Source: Seiridium cupressi
Lineage: Eukaryota > Ascomycota > Sordariomycetes > Amphisphaeriales > Sporocadaceae
Direction of reading: 5' to 3'
Assembly: GCA_036674765.1 (NCBI GenBank)
Contig: JARVKI010000026.1
Coordinates: 1 to 64,000 of the forward strand
Length of the DNA: 64,000 nt
Shown in pieces: positions 24,063 to 34,678 of the stretch (the stretch's first letter is position 1; each line of letters begins with the position of its first letter). The notes under the pieces are model-generated. The model made no database searches. It saw only the letters and a program-made list of their open reading frames with translations, and had not been told where the DNA came from. The translations under genes were made by a program, and so were the position numbers.

Positions 24063-26360
24063 ATGGCCGAACAGCCTCCACTCAGTTGGAGTGCGTCTTT
24101 CGCCGTCGCCAGCCCCGACAAGTACAGATCCAAGGATCTGAAGGGCGACAAGATCATTCTACCTCAATCCGCCTTAGAACAGCTTCTTGCAGCTTCGTCG
24201 AGCTCGACAAGGTCCGCACCTTCATCTTTCACCTCCTACGATCGCTCAAACCCGTATTCCTCCAACTTCGGTCGGCCCCAACATGCATTCTACGCCGACT
24301 CGCAGCAACAGCTTCCAAATCCCCTCATGTTTCGCTTAGTCAACAAGGCAAATGGAAACGTTGTACATGCTGGGATCCGAGAGTTCTCGGCAGAAGACGG
24401 CGAGGTTGTTCTCAGCTCGTACTTGGCAGAAGCATTAGGCATCGACAGCGACACCATTCCCAACGGGTCAAACGGTACCACATCCGAAGAAGCCATCGAT
24501 CTTACGGAAGACAGAAAAGGCTCGGCACCAGTCATCGCGATTCACGCCAAACATCTATCGAAGGGTACATACGTTCGATTGCGACCTCTCGAGGCTGGAT
24601 ACAACCCGGACGACTGGAAGTCTCTTCTCGAGCGGCAGCTTAGGGAAAGCTTCACAACTCTGACCAATGGCGCCTTTCTAGAAGTTCGAGGCGTGAAAGG
24701 CGAGACCTTCCGCTTCCTAATCGACAAGTTCCAGCCAGAGGAGGACGGCATTTGCGTCGTGGACACGGATTTGGAGGTCGATATCGAAGCGCTGAACGAG
24801 GAACAAGCTCGAGAGACAATGCGACAGATCTTGGCCAAGTCGCAAAAAGCGCCTGGAACGGCTGGTCAAAGTTCAATCGGAGTTGAGATCAATATCTGGA
24901 AAGCTGCAGAAGGGCAGGTTCTTGCTGGAGATTATGTCGACTACGAACTCTCGTCCTGGAGCCGGTCGCGGCCGCTTGAGGTTGAGCTGAGTGGATTGGA
25001 TCCTGACCACGCAGATGCGGTTGATCTCTTGATCAGTCCCAGTTCACGACGACAGCGGGCTCGGCCTCGAGAAACAGAACATGTTTTTGGTGTTTTCGAT
25101 ACTACCTCTGGTGGCACAAAAAGAATCACCATCCAGCCGACAAACGTCGAACTTGAAGAGGCAGAAAGTGTACTGGTCTCCATTCATGGCTATGCTCCTC
25201 TAGCTGGTACAGCGGCTGACACTACTGCACACCCATTCAAACTCCGAGTAAAATCGGTCGCTGGAGACACACCAACCCCCATGGAAGTGGAAAACCCTCA
25301 GGAACCATCGCCGGACGAGGAGCAATGCCAAAATTGTCATCAGTTTATACCCAAGCGAACAATAGTTCTACACGAAAACTTTTGCCGCCGCAACAATGTT
25401 GCCTGCCCTCAATGTGGTAGCGTTTTCCAGAAGAACTCTACTGAATGGGCTGAGCATTGGCATTGCCCTCATGACGAAGCGCATGGTTCATCCGAGGCGA
25501 CCAAGGCAAAGCACGACGACATTTGCCACACAGAGCGGCAGTGCCCGTCATGCCCGTTCTCCACGAACTCAATACCCGACCTGGCACGCCATCGCACCAC
25601 GCTGTGCCCTGGCAAGATTATTCTTTGCCAGTTCTGCCATCTCGAGGTTCCGCAGGAAGGCGACCCTTTCAATCCATCAGCCGAAACTCTCGTTTCTGGT
25701 TTAACGGAACACGAAATAGCTGATGGTGCACGCACTACCGACTGTCATCTCTGTGGCAAGATTGTTCGACTACGCGACATGTCGGCGCATCTCAAGCATC
25801 ATGAGTTGGACAAGGCCCACCGTGTCAAACCGCCGATCTGCCGAAACGCCATATGCGGGCGAACGCTCCATGGCGTCGGGAAAAACGGCTCCGTGGGTGC
25901 TGGAACGCAGATGGGCCAAGGGCCAGGCAACGACCTCGGCCTATGCTCCATATGCTTTTCGCCGATGTATGTTCAGCTACATGATCCTGAGGGCAAGGCC
26001 CTTCGTCGTCGCATCGAGCGGAGGTATCTCCAGCAGATGAATACAGGGTGCAAGAAGAAGTGGTGCGCCAACGAATGGTGCAAGACGGGCAGAGAAAATA
26101 TTGGTCTGGAGGCTAAATCATCTAACCTTAAAGATGTGTTGCCTTTGATCAAGCCACTCATGGAAACAGTCAGAGATACTCAGGAGCCAATGTACTTCTG
26201 CGTGGACGAAACAACCCAACGCAGAAGAAAGCTAGCAGAGCTGTTGGCTGCGGAGAAGGCATGGGATCTTGAATGGTGTGTAGCGGCCTGTGAGGCAGAG
26301 GGCCCTAATTTGGATAAAGCTCGCGAGTGGTTACTCAACTGGGCGCCCATGATGGCGTGA
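24063..26360 (+). CDS. Ufd1-type protein with zinc-finger array and AZUL-like motif
   Basis: Intronless, 765 residues; the start at 24063 has a good context (GGCCATGG) and begins MAEQPPLSW. Residues about 8-270 match the Ufd1 N-terminal fold (DKIILPQSALEQLL, LPNPLMFRLVN, THAG-like VVHAGIREFSAEDG, GAFLEVRGVKGETFRFLIDKFQPE). From about 419 on there is an array of Cys/His pairs (CQNCHQFIPKRTIVLHENFC, CPQCGSVF, CPSCPFS, CQFCHLEV, CHLCGKIV) resembling TRAF-type fingers. At about 650-680 RIERRYLQQMNTGCKKKWC and CANEWC resemble the AZUL zinc motif of UBE3A, and the last 35 residues look UBA-like. Ufd1 proteins work with Cdc48 on ubiquitinated substrates; this longer form may combine binding and ligase-cofactor roles, which is inference. 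Confidence 0.82.
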   Translation: MAEQPPLSWSASFAVASPDKYRSKDLKGDKIILPQSALEQLLAASSSSTRSAPSSFTSYDRSNPYSSNFGRPQHAFYADSQQQLPNPLMFRLVNKANGNVVHAGIREFSAEDGEVVLSSYLAEALGIDSDTIPNGSNGTTSEEAIDLTEDRKGSAPVIAIHAKHLSKGTYVRLRPLEAGYNPDDWKSLLERQLRESFTTLTNGAFLEVRGVKGETFRFLIDKFQPEEDGICVVDTDLEVDIEALNEEQARETMRQILAKSQKAPGTAGQSSIGVEINIWKAAEGQVLAGDYVDYELSSWSRSRPLEVELSGLDPDHADAVDLLISPSSRRQRARPRETEHVFGVFDTTSGGTKRITIQPTNVELEEAESVLVSIHGYAPLAGTAADTTAHPFKLRVKSVAGDTPTPMEVENPQEPSPDEEQCQNCHQFIPKRTIVLHENFCRRNNVACPQCGSVFQKNSTEWAEHWHCPHDEAHGSSEATKAKHDDICHTERQCPSCPFSTNSIPDLARHRTTLCPGKIILCQFCHLEVPQEGDPFNPSAETLVSGLTEHEIADGARTTDCHLCGKIVRLRDMSAHLKHHELDKAHRVKPPICRNAICGRTLHGVGKNGSVGAGTQMGQGPGNDLGLCSICFSPMYVQLHDPEGKALRRRIERRYLQQMNTGCKKKWCANEWCKTGRENIGLEAKSSNLKDVLPLIKPLMETVRDTQEPMYFCVDETTQRRRKLAELLAAEKAWDLEWCVAACEAEGPNLDKAREWLLNWAPMMA

Positions 26361-28012
26361 ATGACAATTATATGACAAGCATTGGTGGCGTTGGGAGAGG
26401 ATTGGTACATAGGCATTTACAGTGTCGTACGTGATCCAGAGAAACTGGACATGCATTTGCAGGATAGAGCGCAGGGGACATTATTATACTTAGATACCCC
26501 TAATACAGATGATTGCATAGAGTCTCTCAATCTGCCTTTCTACCCATGCTATACTCCTCCCGGCACATTCAGAATGCGCGCTGGTCCATCAATGAGTCCA
26601 ACTCTCCCTGGATTGATCTCTCAACTGCCAAAGATACCTCGGCGGCCACCAAACCCTTCTCAGTGCGACTATAAAAATGTTATTATCCCCGCCTCGAGGT
26701 CTTTTGGAAATACTTACGCAGCATGAGCACGAATTGCTTTGGGTCTGGTTCAGCATGAGTACATCGATAAATCATTGTGACACGTACCAGTCATTGCAAG
26801 AGCACGAGGTGCATCCACACTTGGCAGGCTCCATATTGTCGTATATACGGTCAAATCCGTTTGGTCTGATGTGATATGGAAGGGTTAGAGCTCGATGTCT
26901 TCGTGAGTATGGAGCAATCGAAATGAATTGATTTCTTGTTGTGGCAGAATGAGTTGATTCAAGCTGATCTTTAAATATAGCCAGTTCGTCATGTCAGCAG
27001 CATACGTGCAACCACCCTCCGTACGAGTCATGAATAAATCATGCGTCAATCTTTCATCACCCCGAGGTTACACGGCTTTCGTTTTGGCCCAACAGCATCG
27101 TCGCTAACAGGTATTCCACAAATCATCAGACCAGGGAGAGAGATCTCTTCTTGGCTGCAGCGCGGGGCATTATGATCCGCCACCGTCGACTAACGTAGGT
27201 GTTTGCATGCAGCCACTCGCGATAATTGCCGGGTAGTAGGTCAACTCGACGGTGCTTGGCGACCGTAATGGTTGGGCTGGGGCTCCAGACAAGCTGCCGC
27301 ATCCAGGCAGGCCTGGCCAGCCGTTGCCCAGATTGCGTCTCGTGTGGTGTATGCAAGCTATATATAGTGATTCACCGGTCCAGTGACACTACACTTTCCA
27401 CGTCCTGGTGCGGGAGATACTATGGCAGTATACGGCGACTTTATGATCTCTTGCACTGCAGATCTAGCTTGTCAGTCCACGACATATATTGTGCTGGGTG
27501 GTTTATGGAAACGATGTATTATTACATTTGGGCCCAAATGCAGTGCTCGACTTACACGATCGGCCGGAGCCCAACGCTTAGCACATGCATGGTGTGCAGT
27601 TACACAACAGAGATTGGAGCCATACTGATTGGAAATACTCGCTGCCACTTACTGGTTCCGCAGAGGGTATGATCTGCATCAGGAGGATTCGGTGCCAGGC
27701 TTGTTGTAGCACGATGTCACCTACATCCACACCCTACAGTCCAGAGATTGACTTCAGTGCGATGATCATACAGTCTTATCAGCGTATGAGAATTCCAGCA
27801 AACAACAGACTTGCAGTATCTCCGCGATCAAGCTATCGTTATATCAGTGTAGATGTGATTCGTGAGTTACGCAAAGTATCACATGAAGCTCCTCCAGCAA
27901 TGATAAACGAGATGGTCATGACAATTTCTTCTCGGCATTTTATTATCAAATAGCTAAACTAAACCTTCTTAGTTTCACTACGCCGACAGTTCCACGGTCC
28001 TATAGTACGCCG
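26361..28012. other. Intergenic, no supported gene
   Basis: Small frames only (for example 27226-27672 and 27585-27953, plus strand) without motif or exon support. It includes the 3' flanks of the Ufd1-like gene and of the secreted protein at 28013. Confidence 0.45.
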
Positions 28013-28732
28013 TTACTCGAACGTGACGTGGCCGAAGAAAGGCGTCATGTGAAAGCTAGCCTCGTCGGGTGGACTCCACGATCCCAGCGTCTGGTTCGGG
28101 TACGTGTCCTCGGAGACGATGATGCGGAAGAAGTTCATCCTCCACTCGGTGCCCTTGGCAGTGCCGGGGTCGACGTTGAACAGGCCCAGCGGAATCTGGA
28201 CCTGCGAGCTCCACGTCTGGGCCGGCTCGTCCACTGTCGTCGCGGCCGCGAACCCGTCCGCCAGCGGGTCCTCGATCAAGAAGGGGCTGAATGCCGAGTC
28301 CGCGGCCCGCACCTTGGACGGGTTGTAGACTACGGCCTGCCAGGTCACGTTGCCCGGATTGACCTCGAACTCCAGATATGTCTGCGGGTCAGCGGTGCCC
28401 CGCGAGATGAAGGTCTCCATGACCTCGTACTCGTATATGGGGTCGTTGGTCACCATGGTCGGGTCATAGTAGAAGTATTCCTCGCCGTAGGCAGTAAAGT
28501 TGATATACAAGTTGCCCACGGTGTCGTCGTAGCAGAGCCCGACTTCCGTGTCGGGGAACGGTGTCCTGTCTGGTACGGATTGCGAATAGGTGATAGTCGC
28601 CACTTCTGGACAGGCACACACGGTCAGAGACGGCACATCTATGGTGTAGGCCGCCACTTTCTGGGTACTGGGCTTAGCCGAGATAGTGGCGGCGGCGGCT
28701 ATTGCCGTGGCAAGGATAGTAGCCAAGTGCAT
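28013..28732 (-). CDS. Secreted protein, possible CBM9/DOMON-like sugar-binding fold
   Basis: 239 residues from the ATG at 28732, chosen because it opens a signal peptide (MHLATILATAIAAAATISA, cleavage likely before KPSTQ). An upstream in-frame ATG would give an N-terminus less like a signal. The mature part alternates beta-type segments: TEVGLCYDDTVGNLYINFTAYG, YEYEVMETFISRG, TYLEFEVNPGNVTWQAVVYNP, then WRMNFFRIIVSED and WSPPDEASFHMTPFFGHVTF. This order matches carbohydrate-binding domains of the CBM9 type found in secreted fungal proteins. N-glycosylation sites occur (NFT, NVT, NQT). Codons are strongly GC-ending compared with neighbouring DNA. It lies downstream of a secreted beta-galactosidase on the same strand, but joint regulation is only a guess. 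Confidence 0.7.
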   Translation of the reverse strand: MHLATILATAIAAAATISAKPSTQKVAAYTIDVPSLTVCACPEVATITYSQSVPDRTPFPDTEVGLCYDDTVGNLYINFTAYGEEYFYYDPTMVTNDPIYEYEVMETFISRGTADPQTYLEFEVNPGNVTWQAVVYNPSKVRAADSAFSPFLIEDPLADGFAAATTVDEPAQTWSSQVQIPLGLFNVDPGTAKGTEWRMNFFRIIVSEDTYPNQTLGSWSPPDEASFHMTPFFGHVTFE

Positions 28733-29207
28733 GTTGGAGATTGTAGTGGAGATTGATCTCAGGTACCAATTGTTTAAGGACACGGTCTGATTTTGAGGCC
28801 ACAGGTACAAGATCTCTGGTGTTTAGGAAATGATCGTGCGGAAAGGCATGTTTACTTATTATGAACGAAGGATCGCGCTATGAAATAAGCAAGGGCGGGC
28901 AGTGATTTCCTCCCCCGCTTTCAGCAAGTAACGTTGAATCTCTTCACTTCCGGATCTGCCCTGGCTCTTAATCGACATCCTAGGAAGATTCAAATGATTT
29001 GCCTGCCCCTGCCGCGGTCTTTCCAGACGCGTGATCACAACTAAAGTGTTGCGGGACCGAGCCCGTTCGCAGGATCCCATCCCAAGCAAGATACCGGTTC
29101 AGCAGGCGGCCGCATTCTTCCAATGAGCGACCTGCTTCCACTCAGCCCGCAGACCAGGTCACAGGGACACTCGGCCCATCTCTGCATTGCCAGATCCTGT
29201 TCCCAGC
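28733..29207. other. Short intergenic spacer
   Basis: Spacer between two minus-strand genes; no coding or RNA feature seen. Confidence 0.5.
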
Positions 29208-29597
29208 TCACAGAGCAGCAGCCAACTCGGCATCTGTCTTTCCACCTCCGGTGTCGAACCAATCCTCGAGGTTCTTGATCTCCTCCTCTATCAAAGCATC
29301 TTCGCCAGAGCCGTGCTTCGCGATGAGATAAGCGGCCAAGTTGCCGGCCGAATTGGCTTTGGTGCCAGGCTTCTCCGCCTCGCCATCTAGAAGGTCGCGC
29401 TTGGCCAGAATGGTTCGTGCGTTTGGCGGATCTTGGACAAACTCGCGCAGAAGCAAGATCGAAGGGTCGTCAAAGATTGGGCACGGGTCATTGTGACGGT
29501 CAATGATTTCCTTGGCCAGGGTATGATTTGCGATCATTTCCTTTGGCGAAGGGCCGTGATATTCATTTGTGGTGTTGCGCTTGGGTGGTGCGGCCAT
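29208..29597 (-). CDS. Small hydrophilic protein of unknown function
   Basis: 129 residues from the ATG at 29597 (MAAPPKRNTTNEYHGPSP...). This start has the better context (CACCATGGCC); an in-frame upstream start near 29657 would add an odd hydrophobic lead. The protein is charged and has no signal peptide or membrane segment, with a Pro/Asp-rich centre (NDPCPIFDDPSILLLREF) and an acidic helical C-terminus (EDALIEEEIKNLEDWFD). No catalytic motif is visible and I do not recognise the family. Coding-like codon use and a clean stop support a real gene. No intron is needed. Confidence 0.55.
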   Translation of the reverse strand: MAAPPKRNTTNEYHGPSPKEMIANHTLAKEIIDRHNDPCPIFDDPSILLLREFVQDPPNARTILAKRDLLDGEAEKPGTKANSAGNLAAYLIAKHGSGEDALIEEEIKNLEDWFDTGGGKTDAELAAAL

Positions 29598-30291
29598 GGT
29601 GAGTGTCGGTATTAAGGTGGCGTTGATCTGTACTGTGAGCAAAGGCAGCAGATGCAAATAACTTGATGATTATGCAAGTGAAGAGGGTAATCTTGTATTC
29701 TGTCTGTTATACCCCCTGATGCAAGAACAAAGCATTGATAAGCCTCAAAGTCATTGTGTGATGTTTTGCAGCTGCATCATGATTGCTGTAGCGCCGGCCA
29801 GGCATCAACATTTCTGAGCCGCAACCAATCACATTGAACCATCATTCATGCAGGCCGGGTTGTGCTAACTATAGTAGCCGCCATTTTTCGTTGGTATCTT
29901 CACCCGGATCGGATTGCTTTGGTTGGTAAGGTCCAGATGCTGTTTCATTGACGTGACAGGAAATGCTGTTGCCTGCAAGGCTAATTGTGTCAAGAGATTG
30001 GAGATCAACATTGATATCAGTAGCGCCAATCCGGAAATCTTGGTGCAGTGTAAATTCTGTGATAGTCCCATGCAGGAGAACCCCATCGTGGGCTACAACT
30101 TCTGCCTCGATGATCGAAAGTGGCAGCCTGATGGTTCGACTAGGACGGTAGCGAAATAAAGATACCTCATAGATGGCAACTGTTATCGGAGGGAAATTTC
30201 ACTATTGGCTGATAGATAGAAGATAGACAGAATACGTTCTTGTCAAATCGCTGCAGGATATATGTTTAAGAGGGTATGCAATGTGCGAGAA
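29598..30291. other. Intergenic with a possible small coding remnant
   Basis: On the plus strand 29964-30159 stays open and encodes a Cys-containing stretch (VQCKFCDSPMQENP, GYNFCLDDRKWQPDG) ending at a stop. A possible acceptor precedes it (GACGTGACAG at about 29960), but no convincing start exon is visible. It could be the last exon of a small secreted protein or a relic. Confidence 0.3.
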
Positions 30292-33200
30292 TCAGTAAGC
30301 CCCTTCCCTTGCCTCCCAAACATCATCCCAGGTTAAGGATGGCTTCTTGAAGCCAGACTTGACCATGGAATCAGCTACAAGTTCCAAGCCACCTAGACGA
30401 GCACCATCGGCATCTTGGGCCCAAAGTGTAAGGGCCAGATAGTTCGTGCCACTGTAGTGGAGAACACCTTCAGGAACTGGGAATGCCGTCTGTGGGCCCA
30501 GGTTGTTGATGAATTTGCCAAACTGCCATCCATTGACATAAAGCTGAATCCTGAGATTAGCTACCTCGCCGTCTTCTCCAGTACTGTTACTAAACACAAA
30601 GCTCAGAGGAATATCCCATCCTGGAGGAATATCAAGATCGAAGCTGGTGCTGTAGAAACCAACACCAGCAGCGCCAAGGCCGTCGAGAGGTGAAGCACTT
30701 TCCCAATTATCTGTCGGCGGTGCTGGGAGATGGAAACCCTGCCTTTCAGCCCACATACCGCCCTCATTGAGGGGACCACGTAAGTGGTCAGCATAATCCT
30801 CACCGCCGAGATTACCAGTGACTTTCCAGGTGACGTCGGACTGTGGATGGCCGGATAGCTGATAGTCAATGATACCGCGAGGGGTTTTCATGGTATCGTA
30901 TCCAGGAGTCCAGCTGGTTTCTTGACCCATGTGATCAATCAAGACTGTGATGATGTAATTTTCGCCCCTCTTTAACTTCAGTACACTAGCACTACTGAGC
31001 GTGAGGGTCTGGTTATATGACTTGACAGGCCCGGAACCTGTGTAGGACCCGATGTACGTGGAGTTGAACCAAACAGAATGACCGAACCCGGAGCCACCCG
31101 TGGTCGAAAGGTACAACGAGGATTCATTGCCATTAGCGACAAAGGAGCCGCGATAGACGAGCGAGCCGGCGCTGAATCCATAATCACCAGCAATTAGACT
31201 TGTTGGCGTCTTCAGCTTGAAGATGGTACCATAATCATCGCGAGCAGTGTTGTTGGTCGTCTCATGATCAGCCAAAGGCCACGCAGAGTCATCGTAGTCT
31301 GATCTGATCTCTGGGATTGAGTCAATGTGCTTCCACCCCTGAGTTGCAAGGTCTGGCAGGGTAAGGATAGGCGCTGTGTATGCCAAAGAAGCAGACAATC
31401 GACCATTTGCCGACTTGACCCCGTGAACTTGCGCTCCGTTGAAGTAGATGTTGTTGCTCCCGGGAAGCCCAGCGACAATTTCCAGATCCGCAGTAGCATT
31501 CAGGTCGCCCGTTAGATGAAGCGTCGTTCCGGATTTGACGGCTGTTCGAAGGAGCTGTCCAGCCTTGGCAATAACCGTGTCCTTTGTCTGTGATGAGTAA
31601 TTGCCAATAGGAGCTGGTGCTTCAAGTTTCAGGACCCAGTAGTTGAAGGCATCGTTACGCCATAGAAGGTAGACATCCAGATTACTGCCATAATGCAGAA
31701 CTTTTCTAGTCTCTGTCACTTGCCATTGTACTACCGTCGTCGATCCCTTAGCCGCGATTGTGACTGTGCTGGCATCGCCCTCAATCATCGGCTTTCCAAG
31801 GGTTGACAGAAAAGCGAGCTCATGTATCTCGCCAGCAAGGCCGTACAGGAGGAGTACTCGCTTCCCGCCTGACTTGGAATGCGTGTAGATATCTGCAGAT
31901 GAGTATATAAGGTTAATACCACCAACGTCGTAATCTGTGACGTGGATTTTGGAATCTCGCCCATTCAACGTCAACGATCCACCCAGCTGAGGAATTGTCA
32001 CATTACCCTGGCTAGTAGGGACTGTGAAGGTGTATGGAGTTGATGCCAGAGATTGGAAATCTGAGTGCCTCGTCACATAGAAAGTGGTGTCCGTGCCAAA
32101 GATCGGAGTCGTGGTTAGTTCAGGTGTGCTTACATATGAGCTGTTCGTGAGGTTACCAGGTGTCGCATCCAGATAAGCAGGAGATGCACTGATGAATTGG
32201 GCAATGAGTTTTGCCTCAACGTACTTTTCTCGATCTATAGTGCGGTCCTCCTTTATGGCTGCACCGTAATCATAGGATGTATAGCCACCTGACTGGCCGA
32301 GATTACCCCAATTCGTTCCACCGTAGATCTTGGAATTGATTGTCAGTGATTGGTAGACCATTTTCCGGGAAAGGAACTTGCCATGTAAGTGTTGAAGATT
32401 GTGAGACCGAAGCTAAAGTCGTTCTTGAAGAAGATTCGCTCGTATTCGTAGTTTGTCATGGCAGCACAACCTTCCAAACCAGTACCGCCCCTGTTACGAT
32501 TAGAGGCTGTATACTGTTACTCAGGTTGATTTTTACCAGCTGTCAATGGCACCACCTTGGAACTCAGTAATGGCATAAGGGGTGTTCGGACTCTGCTCTA
32601 AATGAAGCTCTCGCCAATCAGTTGGTAGGTTCCCAGCAGTCCAGTTGGCCGGATCAGCACAGTTCCAACCGATCGGGTAACTATCGTGGCCGTAGATGTC
32701 AGGACCTGAGTTTCGATGTTAGCGAATCTATAATAATATCAGAGAAATGTTTATCTTACCCCCTGGCTTCTCCGGAGTAAAGAGTCCGATGATTGCCGCT
32801 TCATTGTTCAAAAAAGGAACGACAATGCCTGCATCTCTAAACAACTCATTGACAGTCTCAATGTACTCGACATCGGGCCACTCTACCCAACTTGCACCAA
32901 AAGTATATTCATTCTCGGCTTGGAACAAAACAACAGGGCCACCATTCGTGATTTGAGCATCTGCGACGATCTTGCCAATGTGCGAGACGTAGTTCCTCGT
33001 AGCATCAACATACCCAGATTCGTTCGTTCTTAGGATAGCCGGGTCCCGCTGGAGCCAACCAGGAAAGCCACCCCCAGAGACTTCGGCATTGATATAAGGC
33101 CCTGGACGTGCTAGAAGGTAGATCCCGGCTTCGGCAGCTGCCGCAAAGAATGGCTCGAACGCAAATACTCCGTCTGCGGTGAATTCTCCAGGCTTTCCTT

Positions 33201-33551
33201 CGAGAAGGGCCCAGTCAACGTAGAATGAAACGCCCGTGTAGCCGAGAGCCTTGACCTTCTGAAAAACATCAAGCCATAGATCGGGAACCGGAAGTCGCCA
33301 TGGATGAAACTCGCCCGAGTAAAACATGATCCGCTCACCGCGCACGAAGAGGGAATGTTCATCCCATGTTATCTGAGCTAGTCAGCTGGCTGGGTCTCCA
33401 TGAAAGACGTGGACCAACCCACTAGATCTTGAAGCGCTTCTCGTTTTCCAGAATCAACGACTCTGTACACCTGACCGCCGAGCGAGAGTCCAAGGACAGA
33501 AGCATAGCAGAACGAAGCTAGGCACAAGGTGATTTCCTTTAGGGAGAACAT
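30292..33551 (-). CDS. lacA: Secreted beta-galactosidase, glycoside hydrolase family 35
   Basis: Five exons: 33551-33423, 33372-32760, 32705-32537, 32490-32382 and 32328-30292, 1018 residues, as expected for fungal LacA-type enzymes (about 1000). The N-terminus is a signal peptide ([21 protein letters not shown]). The catalytic barrel follows ([42 protein letters not shown]). The acid/base Glu sits in AENEY (about residue 198) and the nucleophile in AITEFQGGA (about 295). [22 protein letters not shown] marks the barrel end, and beta-sandwich domains fill the rest. It hydrolyses terminal beta-galactosides outside the cell. Intron four (32329-32381) has a GCAAGT donor, CACTGAC branch and CCAAG acceptor. 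The family is certain; which LacA paralogue is not. Confidence 0.93.
32329..32381 (-). other. GC-AG intron in the beta-galactosidase gene
   Basis: A 53-nt intron beginning GCAAGT instead of GTAAGT. The exons on both sides join in phase to give [15 protein letters not shown], the conserved GH35 block. A CTGAC branch sequence lies about 13 nt before the acceptor. Reading through would meet a stop (TGA), so splicing is required. Confidence 0.85.
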
Positions 33552-34678
33552 CTTGGCTCAGTCGCAGGGAATATCAAAGCGACTGAGTAGCAAGTATCGC
33601 GGTTGAGAAGCGCGGCACCGCAATTGCGGATACCTGGTGCTTTTGAGGCTCCCCATTGCCATCGCATACTGGCCAACGTCATGTCGGTAAAGCAAGATCA
33701 TGTCGTTCTGTCGAGCTACGGTTGGTCGTTCCGTGAAGCCGTTGTAGTTTTCAAAGGCAATTGAGACGTGTGGTTGGTGGAATTGAAAACAATATACAGG
33801 AAAATACATCGAGCGATATCCCCACAGCAGCGAGTACAGACCAGTTGGAGAAGCCAAGGGTCGTTTAAGCCAGGGCATACGCGGGGCAATGGCAGGGATT
33901 GACAGCCCAGATTGGAGTAGTTGCGGGGAACTGATGAGACCCCTGTAGGCACCGGGCTCTAGATTCATACATGTAGGCCTGCATGCATTAATTCAAGTTA
34001 ACAATACATTGTATTTTCAAAGTGCTGTGATGTTCTCGAAGAACCTACAAGTAATTGCACCCATAACGCCACCCAGGCGCAACTTACGTCAGATTCGACA
34101 ATTAATAGGGTAAATGCTTAGCCGAATTCAGATCCTGGCTGTGGGGTGAGCAGCAGAGCGGCCGATTTAAAGAGGCATGTAATGATACGTCCAAGCCAAT
34201 CAGCTCCACTGCAAGCCGGTTTTCCATCATACATCCACATGAAAGCATACGTGCGAACTCTCGGAAAGCACTCGAGTAAGAAGAAACTACACCTACACAC
34301 GTACTGATCTCGAAAGACCAGCTCTGGACTTGTCACATGCCTGGTTAGACAGAATCAGTTCCACGGGTTATTTGTGTCAAAATATTTCACGCAATAATTC
34401 ACAGCTCACTCCATTGTTTATTGCCTGAGTCGTAGCCCAACACATCATTCAAGCTCAGAACTAATTGCCTATATTAATGATCTGTCACAGTCAAAGGTTC
34501 CCTACGCCGATGTTCTGATATAAAACATCGATTGATTGGTCCCTCCCATGGGACGTAGCCTCTGCAACACTATATAGCTGGAGTATCCTTATCTCCGAAA
34601 AGTCGAAGAAGCCTCAATCATATATAGACCTATACTCTTACCACGGGATGCCGACTTACAGTCTCATCTCAAAGTCCC
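33552..34678. other. Intergenic, promoter side of the beta-galactosidase gene
   Basis: No supported gene. It should hold the control region of the beta-galactosidase gene, but I could not point to a specific sugar-regulator site with confidence. Confidence 0.45.

Noticed and set aside
28028..28756. 242-codon plus-strand frame
   Set aside because: It is the antisense shadow of the GC-rich secreted-protein gene at 28013-28732; composition is Arg/Val/Gly-rich as expected for an antisense frame.
29964..30159. Small Cys-containing plus-strand frame
   Set aside because: No start exon or clear family; kept only as a note on the intergenic entry.
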